Source of the DNA: Phorcus lineatus
Lineage: Eukaryota > Mollusca > Gastropoda > Trochida > Trochidae
Assembly: GCA_921293015.1 (NCBI GenBank)
Contig: OV121095.1
Coordinates: forward strand, 33,081,484 to 33,145,483
Direction: 5' to 3'
DNA: 64,000 bases
The position numbers and the translations under genes were made by a program. Numbering within the stretch: position 1 is the first letter of the stretch; the number at the start of each line of letters is the position of its first letter. Under the pieces are notes generated by a model. It was not told the origin of the DNA, searched no databases, and saw only the letters and a list, made by a program, of their open reading frames with translations. Positions 41,130-54,700 of the stretch are shown piece by piece.

Positions 41130-44100
41130 TCAAATCGTCCAAAAGGTATTTAAGATTTTGAATATTTGTTCATCAAGTCTACTTGCTAGTACCACACTAA
41201 AGGTAGTAAACTACGATCAAAACACCCTTAAACAGATAGCTAAACCACATAGGATGAATTAATTTAGCATTCGTTCTTTGTGAAACGTGAAAGAGCATTA
41301 GACGGCCAGACATATAGATGACCTACCGTAGAACAAATAGTAAATTGAACATTGGCTTTCAGAAAACATTCTTAGAAAAATCGTTTAGTACCCTTTGTTT
41401 TATACGATGGACAAAGATTATGTGTTTTTCGCTGATTTTTAAATCTAAAACTACAGAATAAATACCAACATTAAAAATTATAATAATTGGTGCCACATAC
41501 CAGTATATATAATAAACACATGTGCCTCTATCTTTTCAACTACATTATTTATTACATCAGAAACAATTGATTACCTGACTGACTGAATGACACAGTTGAA
41601 ACAAACAATGTATACTTGGGAAAATGAATTCTAGTTATTCATAATACACACGGGTGTTAAACGCTGATTTGAAGAATACTGTTATAAAAAATTTACAATT
41701 TGAAACTAAACAAATTGCAAAGACAAAAACTCTGTTAGAATTTGATTACAGATAGATATTCAAATTGATAAAATTTAGAAATTATTTCTCAAATCTGTTA
41801 ATAATTTGCATATATGCATTTTCCATGAAAGTTCAAAATCACGTCAGACTCCAGCTCAATGCTAAAGAAAAGTTCTACTTCCACTTACATATCGATACCA
41901 AAGTAATTCAAGTTTGTAGGCTCTACTTTACCATAATCTTAACTGAAAATCATTTTCGTTTGAGTTGAATTTATATACTAATATTCTTATTATTGGTTTC
42001 TGCATGTGGTTGGTATACATGTAAAACTATTCACAAGGGCTTTACACTGGTCATATGCCAAATACAAAAGATATACAGAAGAAGAAGAAAGATATTTTAT
42101 TTTTGTGTCACATGCTATTTTTCATTTTTTATGACATTTTAAAACAATATCACTTAGCACCCGGTCATTTGGCCTACGAGACACATTAAAACATTTGAAT
42201 CGAATATATATATAAATAAAATACAATGCACCTGCGCCCCCTCTCCCCCCTCCTCCTCGGAACACAAATCCCCCACCCATCCCCTACCTAAATATTATAC
42301 ACTCTTCAACCATGTATCACTAACATTCAAACATTATAGTCTTGTGTTTTCATTTTCTGGTTATATCACTTCGACTTTGCAGACGGGACATATCATACCT
42401 TTTTGTTTGCCATGTATCTTCGAATGGAACAGTTGACACTTAAGTCGATGTATTCTACATACCTGTATTTGCCATTGATTAAGAAAAATATGATTGAATA
42501 ACATGTCGACAAATTCTAAAGATCTGCTCACATTGACGTTTTAGGACAGTGTTGCATATTGTTTAAATTCTTCTTTGTGATACATCGCTTTCACGGTATT
42601 ATATATTATTTTATGCTTGTTGATAATACGCCCTACTGCCTGTATCTTCCGCTTGAATACATATTAACTAACAAACGTTAATTTAGACTTTACAATTTAT
42701 AAAACTTTACAATTAACACATCTAACGTTTGTAAACAAGTCTCGAGTATATGCAATATTGTTTTGTATACGAAATAAAACGTTTTAAAAAAATAAATTCA
42801 TCATGCTGTATTTGTATTTGTGACTAGGAAATTAATCGCAATGGATTAGAGAATAACATTGATTATATATTTGCAACTAAATGATGATATGCAGACAACA
42901 AATTCTTTGGGGGTAATGATCAGAGATCAAATAAGCTGACCACTAACTCGTCTTCTTTTCCAATCTGCTTTGCGACTGATACAAAAGAAACACTTTATCC
43001 AATTACTTTTGCTGCATTTGTACCTTTTCATTTAAATCGTAAAAAGATTCCTGAATTAGTCGTACAACTATTTTCCATTTGGTGATAGTTTGATGTGATC
43101 GCCTGAGGCAGGGTCGTTGTTAAACCCCTATAGTGTCACACTCCATTTGGAGAACTGTTCATTAATCTTACGTAAATGGAAAAGTGGAAAATGTTTGAGT
43201 CGAAATGTATTTTCTCAGTTATGGGAATGTTGAGCTTTGTCTAGAGGGACCTTTATCTAATTCTTCACTCACCTTTAACTATAAAAACCCTGACAGACGA
43301 AAAAGTCATGCTGTGTATTTTGTCTCAGTTCCATATTTGCAATAAAAAAATAAGTTCTGATGTTAATTTTCGGTCAGAATCTTGTAGTTGATATGCTGGC
43401 ATCTTCATATAGGGATTGAATGAAAACGAATGATTTCATTTGATTGACAACTGGTAAGAGTTTAAAGGTCACGTTATGAAAGGACAATTAAACAATAGAA
43501 ATGGTTTGACATTTGTCAAAATTGGAAAAATGTTAAAGAGCCAGAGCCATACCCTTCACTAATCTATTTGTTTATTTAAATGACCATACCAGCTGTTGCT
43601 TAAATGAAATTATTAGTTGCCATATACTTATAAAAATGCGATCATATTGGATTCCTTTGAGTACACGACGGTAACATTAACAATTCAATAAGTTTCGAGA
43701 AGTACTTGACAATGAACAGAGTAATCTCATAAAATGCAATTGATTGTTAGATTGTGCCTGCACAGGCCACCACTAGTAAAATTTTCTTAGGATAATCATT
43801 TAAAGATTAAAAGAAGTACTCGATAGAAAATGAAAGACACTACGGATTCTCTAAAGATAAAGGATAAGAAAGACACTGCATGTGCAACGTATAAGCATCT
43901 CAGAAGTTTACTAGTCAACTTATCAGTAACCACTGACTACCAGAGAGCGGACCAGTTAATTTGAAGGCATTTACATATATATATTTGTCGTAAGGTGACT
44001 GATTAGGGACATGCTGTAGGAGTAACAAGAGCTTGGAACTGTGTAATGAATGTGTAAATTGCCTGTCTTATCGAATGAAGGTAATAAACAATGTTTTAAC

Positions 44101-45350
44101 ACTAACCAAACATGACTTGATTTGACATAAAGTTGATTTCAGAAAGGGTTTTCACCTTAAAACTTAGTTTGGTAAGAGGACTTTATTTATTGTACTTACA
44201 AATGTAGAAGTTGCAGACAAGTTACCATCGAAAACAAGGCTCGGTATCACGATATACGATGTAGAAGCATACATTTCCTCTGTTCCATTTAAGAATGAAA
44301 CATTCTGAATAGATTGTTGCATGAATTTTAAGTAATATCTTTGTCAGGTAAAATCGTAATTTTTTGGTATTATTTTTATCGTATATATTCATTGGTTATT
44401 ATGTTAATTTGTTTACAAACAACATACTCTTCTCACAGTGATGTCGCAGTTCTTTCTGCATAAACAAAAGTCAAGGGTTGTTAGATAACGTGGTAGCATG
44501 CCACCCTAAGCATGAAACTGATGTTTCATATACAATTTTTGTGGTTTCAGTTTTTCATGCAAGAATAATAAATATGGTATGGGATGCTTGCAGAATTTCA
44601 GAACATTAACTACTGGGAGATAATGAATAACGTGCATGGAGAAAAAATATTACTAAATGTTAACATAACCAAACTTATTCATATCAATTTATGTTCACAT
44701 CTTCGATGTAATGTGTCACTTAAAGCACCCTATACGCTGAAATCACCTCTAATATATGTCAATCAGAAGTTATGTAAATACTTCTATACATTTTCATATT
44801 CACAAAGGCTGCATATTATTCATTTGGAGAACACCATGCTTTTCAATCGCAGTACCCTTAAAGTATCAATTATATGTAAGGTTGTTTGTCCTTTCCAGTT
44901 TGATAATACTTCATTTACTATCAATATATTATGACAATATCATTTTACAAAACATTCTCCATAACATGGGCTTATGAATAAAGTCTGACAACTCATTATG
45001 TGTCATCGTGTCATGGTAGCTATCTAACTTCTATAATGGACAATGTCAGCATTTAGAGCCTCCAGGCGGAATTAAAAACAATTAAGGAGGTTAATTGGAT
45101 CTGAGTAAAGAGTAAAGGTAGATCAGATGTGGGTAACTTAACTAGACGGTTTGGATGAAAACTAGGATGCAATAATAAAGGTCGTAACATGAGAGAAAAA
45201 GCTGGCCATCTTTTCCCATATGAACCAAACTGAATCTGTAGTGGTCCTTGATGTTTTATTGATTTAATCGCAAATAAACAAATGAAGTGAGGGCTTAATT
45301 GCGAGGATGGTAGATATGAGTGATGTAGTAACTATTCATAAGATTGCTAA
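41130..45350 (+). repeat. Ancient long non-coding repeat, copy 2
   Basis: 41130-41760, 42335-42740, 43075-44240 and 44690-45130 correspond in order to modules of copy 1. The modules found at 38.7 and 39.5 kb in copy 1 are missing here, implying an internal deletion. 45130-45350 continues to match 50400-50600. No coding seen. Confidence 0.7.
42228..42290 (+). repeat. C-rich low-complexity tract
   Basis: A pyrimidine tract with several runs of C (for example CCCCCTCTCCCCCCTCCTCC), exceptional in this AT-rich setting. Purine-rich on the minus strand. Confidence 0.8.
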
Positions 45351-45461
45351 ATAATGCGCATTTAAAGGTGTTTACTATTTATCATAATTAATTCACTCTT
45401 GTGAAGCTGAAAAATATCATTACACAGGAAATGACATTTCAAACAAGGAAATGTACTTTGA

Positions 45462-45776
45462 GTGAGTGAGTGAGTTGGGGTTTAACGCCGCTTTCAAGAT
45501 TATTTCACTTATATCACGGCTGCTAGTATTATTGCAGGGAGAAAGCCCGCAACACCATTGTGGCTATGCATTGCGGTGAAACCTGTGAGCATCGGCTGGA
45601 ACTAGCGAACCATGGGTGGTACTTCGCGGAAACTCAGTGTAGCATTACACCCAAACCTGACTGCGTGCAGAACAGTTCTCTACTGCAGACAAAGTTGCCG
45701 AGCCCCTGACGGGATTCGAACCACGGACCTCTTGATGCGAAGCCGAACGCGCTAACCACTGCGCTATCCCGCCCCC
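45462..45776 (-). mobile_element. tRNA-derived SINE (family S1), full-length copy with 14-bp target-site duplications
   Basis: On the minus strand the element starts at 45776 with GGGGGCGGGATAGCGCAGTGG. Box A (TAGCGCAGTGG) and box B (GGTTCGAATCC) both match the Pol III consensus exactly. A body of about 230 bp follows, then a 3' tail GCGTTAAACCCC and (ACTC)n. Flanking 14-bp direct repeats GAAATGTACTTTGA at 45448-45461 and 45777-45790 are target-site duplications, proof of retroposition. Length about 315 bp. It is inserted just right of repeat copy 2. Confidence 0.95.
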
Positions 45777-48700
45777 GAAATGTACTTTGAAGTGAAAGGT
45801 AACTATTCCTAGGTATTCCTATAAAAATGTTAATTTCCCCTTAAATAAGATTTTGGAACATTAAATAAAATATCAAATATCTAGATTCTTTCAATGGTTT
45901 CGTTTTTCTTGTACGAAGGTATATGGATTTATATATAATTTCAACGAAACTGCATATATGTAGCATAAGGTGCAGTATGATTACTTCTTGTATTGTCGTC
46001 TTAACTGTTTTCTGAGTGATAGATACATCCTTTTCGTCTTTTTCATCATTTGACCACAGACTGAAAATACCTTACATTTATTTGTATGATCCTGACACAT
46101 ACTATTTCTCATGTGTCGGGTAACTGTTATATGGGTGTTTTGTTCTTATCCGACGGAAAAGTCGCTTCTCAAATTGGCAGAAGAAAGTTTTAAAAATTGT
46201 TTTTCTTAAAATGTCCCCATTTATACATTTATTCCAAATTCTTTTCAGAGGGTCAAATATATCATAGCTAACCAGTAAAACTAGAAGAAGGTATTAAGCG
46301 TCATGCAGAACTACTGGCGGCCATTTCAGTTTGAACACCTTTTAAATCTGAAACATAGGAAAATGGATTCCAGTAGCTTAAATGAACCTGTTACGTTCGT
46401 TTTAAGACTATTTATTTTGATTAAAGAAATATTTGATTTAACCATGAGACCACTTTTAAAACATGTATGTAATGTTTGCACATTATAAATCGGTATGTAT
46501 AAGTTCTATTAGTAAACGTAAATACTAAAACAGAGAAATTATATAAAAACAGTAATCAAGGGCAAAACATCCATGCTGAAGGGTACCAACCGTATCCGCG
46601 CTTCCTGCCAAATCATAAGAAAAAGACAGATTAAACCTTTGCATTTATTGCTGTGAATAGACGAATACAAATGGCTGCAAGCAATGGTGCTGGACATTAG
46701 TAATAACAAATGCCTAGCTGTAGAACGTCACCATTTTATAAGCAGTAGGGGAACAAAACTATATTTACAGATTCACGTTTCATAAATGAGGATGAATCTT
46801 TGCCTTGGAATGAGGCATCAACTAAGCAGAGTACTTTATAGGAGTTTAGTTTTCCATCGTAAATACAATTTTAGATAACCAGAGCGTAAAAAAACTGTCG
46901 CTATCAATCACAACATACATTTCAATTGATTGACAGTGAGGAAATCGAATGGTGAAAACCAACTCTAATGTTTGACGCGTTTGAAATTAAGAGAGTTTTG
47001 ATTAAGAGAGATGAGATTGAATAATGTGGAAAAAATTATTGATGGACGAACTAGAGTCTGATATTTTATGACATTTGTGCATGCTCAATAAACTCAGCTC
47101 TCTTTATACATAACTTTGGTAACTGTAAAGTAATAAATATTGATGTTTAATGCACATGACTACTTGGTGTACTGTATCTACATTTTTGGATTAATTTGTA
47201 TTGACTTAGATATCATAGTATATATTCTACTAAAACGATATGTCAGGATTACTCTTATTTTGCAGTCACAAATCACGAAAACATCATTCTACAATGCGTT
47301 CCAAGCAAATCCCATCAGAAAATAAATTACTTAATTTATTATTTTTACTTTCTGAATGGTATTGAATAACATTATATTTTAATTTGAAACATTAGTCGAT
47401 TTGTCAATATCATCTAGAGTAAAGGCGTTTGAGGATTTTTGATCATTTTTGATGTATAATAAACAATAAACATTCACATTTTGACATCGGCAGTTGTAGA
47501 TTGAGGCATTTGGAACATGATTTTAAAGTGCATGTTTGATAAGGTAGTACATTAATTCAAACTAGAGATTGACCTTATCCGTTGATACACGTGTAGTTAT
47601 ATTTATGTATATAAATATCAAGTAAATATATGTGTTCAACTCCAAAGGTCATGTATCGAACGGTGATGTGCTATTTCGTACTTGACATCATTAAATATTA
47701 ATTTTTTTCGTCTGCATTCCTTTTAATTCTTAATCTTCTTTACGATATATGCTTACTATGATGTCATATTTACCGGAATAGTAAGTTTAATTTGAAGTAA
47801 TTTATTATTTTTCCCTTTGCAAAATAAATTTACAATGGTGCAAAGTCATGCAAAGAAATAATCACTTAAACATACATTTAAGGCTACGGATTGCACTGAG
47901 GTTTGACATCGTCATTTGGTAGTATCGAATGCTGCATTGAAGTTTGATAAAAAAAAATCGAAACAGTTCTTTTCGACACAGAAAAAGCAGTTGGTGAAAT
48001 ATCGTGCTTGCCTTTTTATGTTCTTGCAATTTGAAAGCTCGATATTGAATTTACATAAATCTAAAAAATACTTGTTTTTATTCTTATCTTGAATGACAAG
48101 GGTTGTAAACTCTAACAGCTAGAATACCATAAACTAATGTTGGTCAAGATTCTCTGTTCTGTGCGTTTTAATCAAGGTGTAGAAACCATTTATTACTGAA
48201 CCGTAACCTATTTTCTCCACATCAGAACAGTTTATGAATACATGTACAGAAAGGCAATTTGATTACATTTGAGTTGCAAGTTAAGTAAACACATTATCGA
48301 TGTTATGACAAAAGAAACCTTTCAACAGTTTAAAAAAACCTTAAAGAATACTTTACCGGCTTATCTAAACATCATTTAATCGTGCAACAAACATTTTCAT
48401 GGTCTTAATCAACATCATGATTAACCTGCAAATGGCTGAAAACATAAAAGTATTCACATTATATCGCTGATTAAATTTCCTGATTTCATTCATAAGTGTT
48501 TAAACGTGTCACATAAATGAGAATAATTAATTTTTGTTTATCAAGGGTAGATTTAAAAGAAGACAATGCAACAATCAGAAACCTAATCAGTTCAACGAGA
48601 TGTTATTATCCAGGTAAGTGAAGTCTCTCATTCAATACTAAAAATAATGATGCGGAAGTAATTTATACCATATTTTCCTCTCACATTATCATGATATCTA

Positions 48701-51700
48701 TTCAGATAGACTGGCTTCTCTGGTAATTGTTAATCAGAACTTGCAAGTTTTCTACACCATCAGATTTGAATACCTTGATTTATATTAAATTGGATTTCCG
48801 TGATCTGTTTGTAATTTTGTTGTATCAGTTGTAATCAAATCCAAGTTAGTTTTGTGCTAATGATAATGATGCAGCTCAGGATGCGTGTTTTGAAAATTCC
48901 TTCACAAACCTAGTACCATTAGATTCATCTCTTTATATCAAAAGATAACATGCATTCCAGCAAATACATCTTTCACGCAATTGTTTTATACGTTCTCCTA
49001 CGAGTGGGTGATATAGCCAAAATAAAAGTGTTCACGTGTTATTTCATGAGTAAATTCCTGTCCCCATGTTTAAACACTTCAATTGTTCTACAAGACACAG
49101 ACTCTAATATCTCATTATACAATGTTTACTGTTTCATTTTTGTTTATATCATATATGTTGTTGGTTGATGCAGCTTAACATTACTGGACATTTTTTGAAA
49201 ATATTGCTTTTGTCAAGCAGCTGTTAGATGACGTTGCTTGTGTTGATCAGACTCTTAGAGCAGTAATATTGAATATTTGAGAGAATTGATTCATAAAAGA
49301 AAATGTACATTTGAATTTTTCTAATGATTTGCTTTTAATTTTATGATCTAGGGCACTTTAGCATTATCTTCGTTGAGTTGAGTGTCCAATTCATTAGGTA
49401 ATCATATTTTAATTTAGATTAATATTGTTACATACAAAAAAAGATTATTCTAAAAACTTTTCCCTCTAAGCGTTAAATGCTTTTCGGGTTCAAAGCCACT
49501 GATATAAAGGGATGTATTTTACTGACCAACGTTCAATTGATTGTAAAAGATTATTTCTAAATGCTTTTCGACGAGGAAACTTTTCACCTATTTGCACAAG
49601 ATATTCATGTAAAGATGTACAAAGTTGATTTTGATTCAATATCTTAAATTGCCAATATGCGTCTACTTAATTGAACGTTTAAGATATTACATGTAGAAAT
49701 TGTTTGATAATGAACCGACTAATAGTCATGTCAAAACGATTTTAAACATACGCTGTGACACACTACTCCAACTATTTAGAACCCCATGATATTAAGTAAA
49801 ATAAAAGGACGGCTTCTGTTCATGAACTTTTGTTATCAGAAGGCATGCACTTTTGACACTATCTCGCTTGATGACCCAGTGATTAATAGCAACATTTACA
49901 CAATGGTTTATTTGTGATCATTGATCAATGGTCATCGTATGAGGCTATCCACTTTATGGTCCCCTTGTTGATGACACAGAGGCAATGGTACGTTCACATG
50001 GATACAGATATGACCTGCCGAAAGAAAAAACAGATGGTAAAATATAAATGTAAGTGTTTCATTTCAAATATGGCTCCGTCACTTGACTCAATACATTATT
50101 GTGGTGCTGTAGTTTGCGTGCTTCCGAGACCATGAGAGCTATGCCAGTAGCAGCTTACATGCTCCTGGAAGGGTCAACCAAGCTTGACAGGTAGACACAT
50201 AGAAGCCAGACAGAATTTGAATTTTGTGCTAATGAATAAAGTCTGACAACTCAAAATGTCATTGTGTCTTTTGCAGCTTTTTAAATCCCTTAATGGACAG
50301 TGCCAGCATTAAGAACCTCTGAGCGGACTTACAAGAAAAACATGTTAACTTGGTCTGTGTATAGAGAAAATGAAGATCGGTATCATAAAAAGAGTAAGCT
50401 TAACTAGACAGAAAACTAAGGTGCAATAAGGTTGTAACTGGAAAAAAACGGGGTGTCGTTAGTGGCGATGATTTTTTAGATAACCCAACTAAATTTTTAG
50501 TGGCATGTGATGTTTGATTACTTTGCAAATGAAGTGAAAGCTTGCGAGGGTGGTAGACATCTATGATGTAGTAACTGTTAATATATTCTTCAAGAAAGTA
50601 GGGGATATTCAGAAACAATAAAAACTGCGAATATTCGGTTTGTTTATTAGATGTAACCAGTGAATGTTAATAACATGCCAGTTGCCTTCACATGAATATT
50701 AACAGTTCATATCAGCGACGTAACTGACGATACCATTTCAAACGAGGAGACACACTGCAAAAAGTGAAAATTGACGTTAATATAATCTTACATGTTACTT
50801 CTCATAGTTGTTGCTACAAAATTCCTCCTGAATATAAAATTATTTAGATATCAAACAAGTACTCGATGACTGGTATTATTTTCATAAATCGTTACTGTGG
50901 TGGCACTTTATAATCAATTGTGACACTGAGAGAGTGTGGGAACATAGGGGTTGTCTTGATTACAACAGGAATTTCCAAGCGAAGACCAAATCGCACTCAT
51001 GAATGTTGTCTCTAACGGACATTAAGAATTGTATTTAAAATGTTAAAGTGATATTAGAAACAGTAATGGAAATGGAATCCGCCTGATAGTAGCATCAGAA
51101 CACTCATTAAAGTATACATTACTTTTTTCTATTTTGGAATGGACACATTTTGAATCCTTGTTTTATGTATTTGTCGCGGTAAGTATGTCTGGGAAATATC
51201 TCTGAAATCTCATTTGAAAAACACATTTTTATTTGTTCTTTTCAAGAATTGGAACACTTCGAATAGCTTGAATTGAACTATAGTCTCATGTTAGGGTAAC
51301 AACATAAGTTTGAACCTTGTTAAGCGTTACTTAAAAGACACTAATTACGAGAATATCAATGGTTGCTAGGTAACGTATACTAATAGGTATGATTCTGATA
51401 ATCATTATGTTTCTTAGAATAACTAATGGAAGTACTGTTTGACCAATTTCTTTTGTGTGACTCTTTATTCTAAAAGACCGTTCCCTGTAAATGCCACCAG
51501 AAAAAAACTGCTGCATTGATGATTTTTTCTTTTCTAATGGGATTAATTAACATTTCATCTAAATCTGATACATATGGCAATATCAATGTCACCTGGAGTA
51601 AAAGCGTTTGAGTATTCTATTGATTTTCAATAAACAATTACTATCTGACACTGACAGTTGTAGATTGAGATATTTGGAAATGGATCCGCAATAATTCATA

Positions 51701-54700
51701 ATAACTTAAAACATGTACCTCATCCATTGAAAAAGATATCAATATTTACAATAACTTATCGGGAGATGCTGCTGTTGAATACATATTTTGTTTAACCTAG
51801 CAATTTGAAACCTCAACATTTGAATTTGATAATATCTAACAAATATTCGTTTTTATTCTTTTCGTGACATAGAAGACCAGTAATCGCCAACAGTTGAACA
51901 ACAGTTAACTTATCTGTTTTGATCTGATTCCGAAATAAACATTAACTATTATGCTTAAGATTCTCTGTTTTGTATGGTTTAATTAAGGTGTAAAAGCTAT
52001 TCATTATTTTGCTGTTACAACCGTAATCTATTTCAAACGCATCACAACAGTTTCTTAGACCAAAAATTTCATTACTTTTAAATTGCAAATTACGTACAGA
52101 TGTCATGTAAAGGAAAAATTTCCACATTAGAAAACCTCAAAGAAAACTTAACCAGCTTATCTCATTATCATTTTATCTTACAACAAACATGTTCATAGTT
52201 TCGTTCAACACTATGATAAGTTGCAAATAGCAGAAGTATTAAAATAATATTTTTTTAATTTCCGGATTCTATTAATTGATTTTCCAAGTAGGGTTGAAAG
52301 CTTTTAAATAAATGAACGTATTTTAAAAATGTTCCTCCAATCCACATTTACAAGAGGACAATGCTAAAATCAGAAACTCCCTTAGTACAATAATTTGATC
52401 GAGCCAAGATAAGTGAAGTCCCTCATTCGATCCTAGAAATAACGACATGGATGTAATATATACCATAGCTTTATTTCCCCCTCATCTCATCATGGTATTT
52501 ATTCAGATTGAATACCTTCTCAATTGAGTGTTAACAAGAACATGCCAGTGTTCCACCACATCATCTGATTTGAATACCTTGATTGTCATCAAATGGGATT
52601 TCCATGTTCTGGTTGTATTTTTGTTATATCAATTGAAATCAAATCTAAGTTAGTCTTGCAGAACTGGCTGCGTGTTTTGTAACGTTCCTTCACAAAACTT
52701 GTATCATTTGATTCATATCTTTATGATAAATGATAACATACGTTCTTTCAAAAACAAAAAATAATCTTTCACACAATTGTTTTGATAGGTTTTCATACGT
52801 TTGGGGGATATATCCAATATAAAGATGTCCAAGTGTCATTTCATCAATAAGTTTTGTACCCATGTTTAAACACAAACATTACTATTGAAGACACATACTT
52901 AAATGTCTTATTTTCTCAGGTAACGCAACCCTTTGTCATAAAACTGAATATTACTGAAAATATTGTTGAAAATAATTCGAGCATTATCTTTTTTGTTTAT
53001 TTTAAGAAATAAATTGATAATGGTCTGTCAAATACATATCACAGTCGTATGCTATGTTTGGTTAATGTTGTTCCAAAAGCTTATTCTAAAACCTCTTTTG
53101 GGGGGTTAGAAAGCATTGAAATTTGTTCATTTAGAAGGCTTCCAATATAAAGTGTTCTGTGTCATTAACCAATGTTCAATTGATTGTAAAATAGATAATT
53201 TTGAAATGTTTATTGACACAAAAAATTATTCACCTTTCTTTTAACCAGATTGGTAAAATAATGTGGTATAAGGATAACATTTTTTCCAGCTCTATCGGTG
53301 TCAATAAGCTTGCGCTGCTTCGAATATGGAAATTCTACATAAAATATATTTTTTATCAATGGTTATGGAAATGTTAATGATGAGTTTAACATATGTCTAG
53401 ACAAACTCTTCAACCTTTTTGAACTGCATGAAATATAGAATAGTAAAGGGGTGATTTATATTCCAAATAGTTTGTTGTCAATAAGCAAGCAATTTTAGCT
53501 CTGGCTTGATTGATGACTCGGTGTTTAAGAGTAACATTAACACAATGATTTATCAGCGAATCAAAGGTCAGTGACCTAGGCAATCGATTTCATGGTCTCC
53601 TCGTTGATGTCAAAGAGGCAGTTGGATGTTTAAATAGATAAGGTTCTATCTTGCTGAATGGATAAAGAGATGGTAAAATTTAAATGTGTGTGTTTCACTT
53701 AAAGAGAAGGCTCCATCATTTGACATCTTATCGTGGTGTAATGGTTTGCGTGCTTCAGAGACACTTAGCGCTTTGTCAGTCGAGGCTAATACGCTCCTGA
53801 GTTGTTCCAAAAGCTGCTGTTGTTCGGTCACTCTGCATTTATTATGCCTTTGCCCTCGACCTTTAGATATTATTCTCCCTGATCTACATGTATCAACTCT
53901 GTTGGATAATATACATCCTCGTTTTGAATGACGGAAAAAAAATTGAAAACAAATTTAAACAAAACTAGTTCATTCACTCAAAAGGCTGTATATTCCCTTT
54001 CATCTGTAAACTGTTGGAGAAATATAGATATTTCATTCCTCCCATCCAAAACCGTCTTTGAACGTTCGTGGGTGATGTTTCATTATTTTACTCTCCGGAC
54101 AATTTGGCAGTAAATGAGCTTATCAAATATAGTTCTTTCACCTGTGTGATATGTAAATTCCATATGGACCATTCAACGTAGAAACTTGTCATGGACATAA
54201 CCATACGATAAATGGATACATAGATTTTGGTAACAATTTATGGAATTGTTCTGCAGTGTAAGCTAAGCATTGTTTCATTTACAGTGTAACAATCAATTAG
54301 TTTGGTACAGGGAATATTCACCACCTTTTGAGACGTGCCTAATATTAACAGTTACATCATTGTGCTATAAAAAAGAAGAAAATAGAAAAATAGGTAAATT
54401 ACCTGTGGAGTGTACATGAATATAGAGAACTCGCTCAGAGATTATTATGAGAATGTTAGACATCACGAAAAGCCTTATGATTAAGTAGTACGACGATCAA
54501 TGTCAAAAAGGAATTGACTCATATATTGACCGTTCAGTGGAATGACATGAAGAATGCGCTGTACTTATTTCAATTATTGTAAAACATTATAACAAAATAC
54601 AGAAACTTACTGTATGGATATAATCTTCAAATAATGATTTATAATAAGACTAATAAACAATACCGTCTAATGCCGTAGCAAGTCAATTAACACTAGTAAC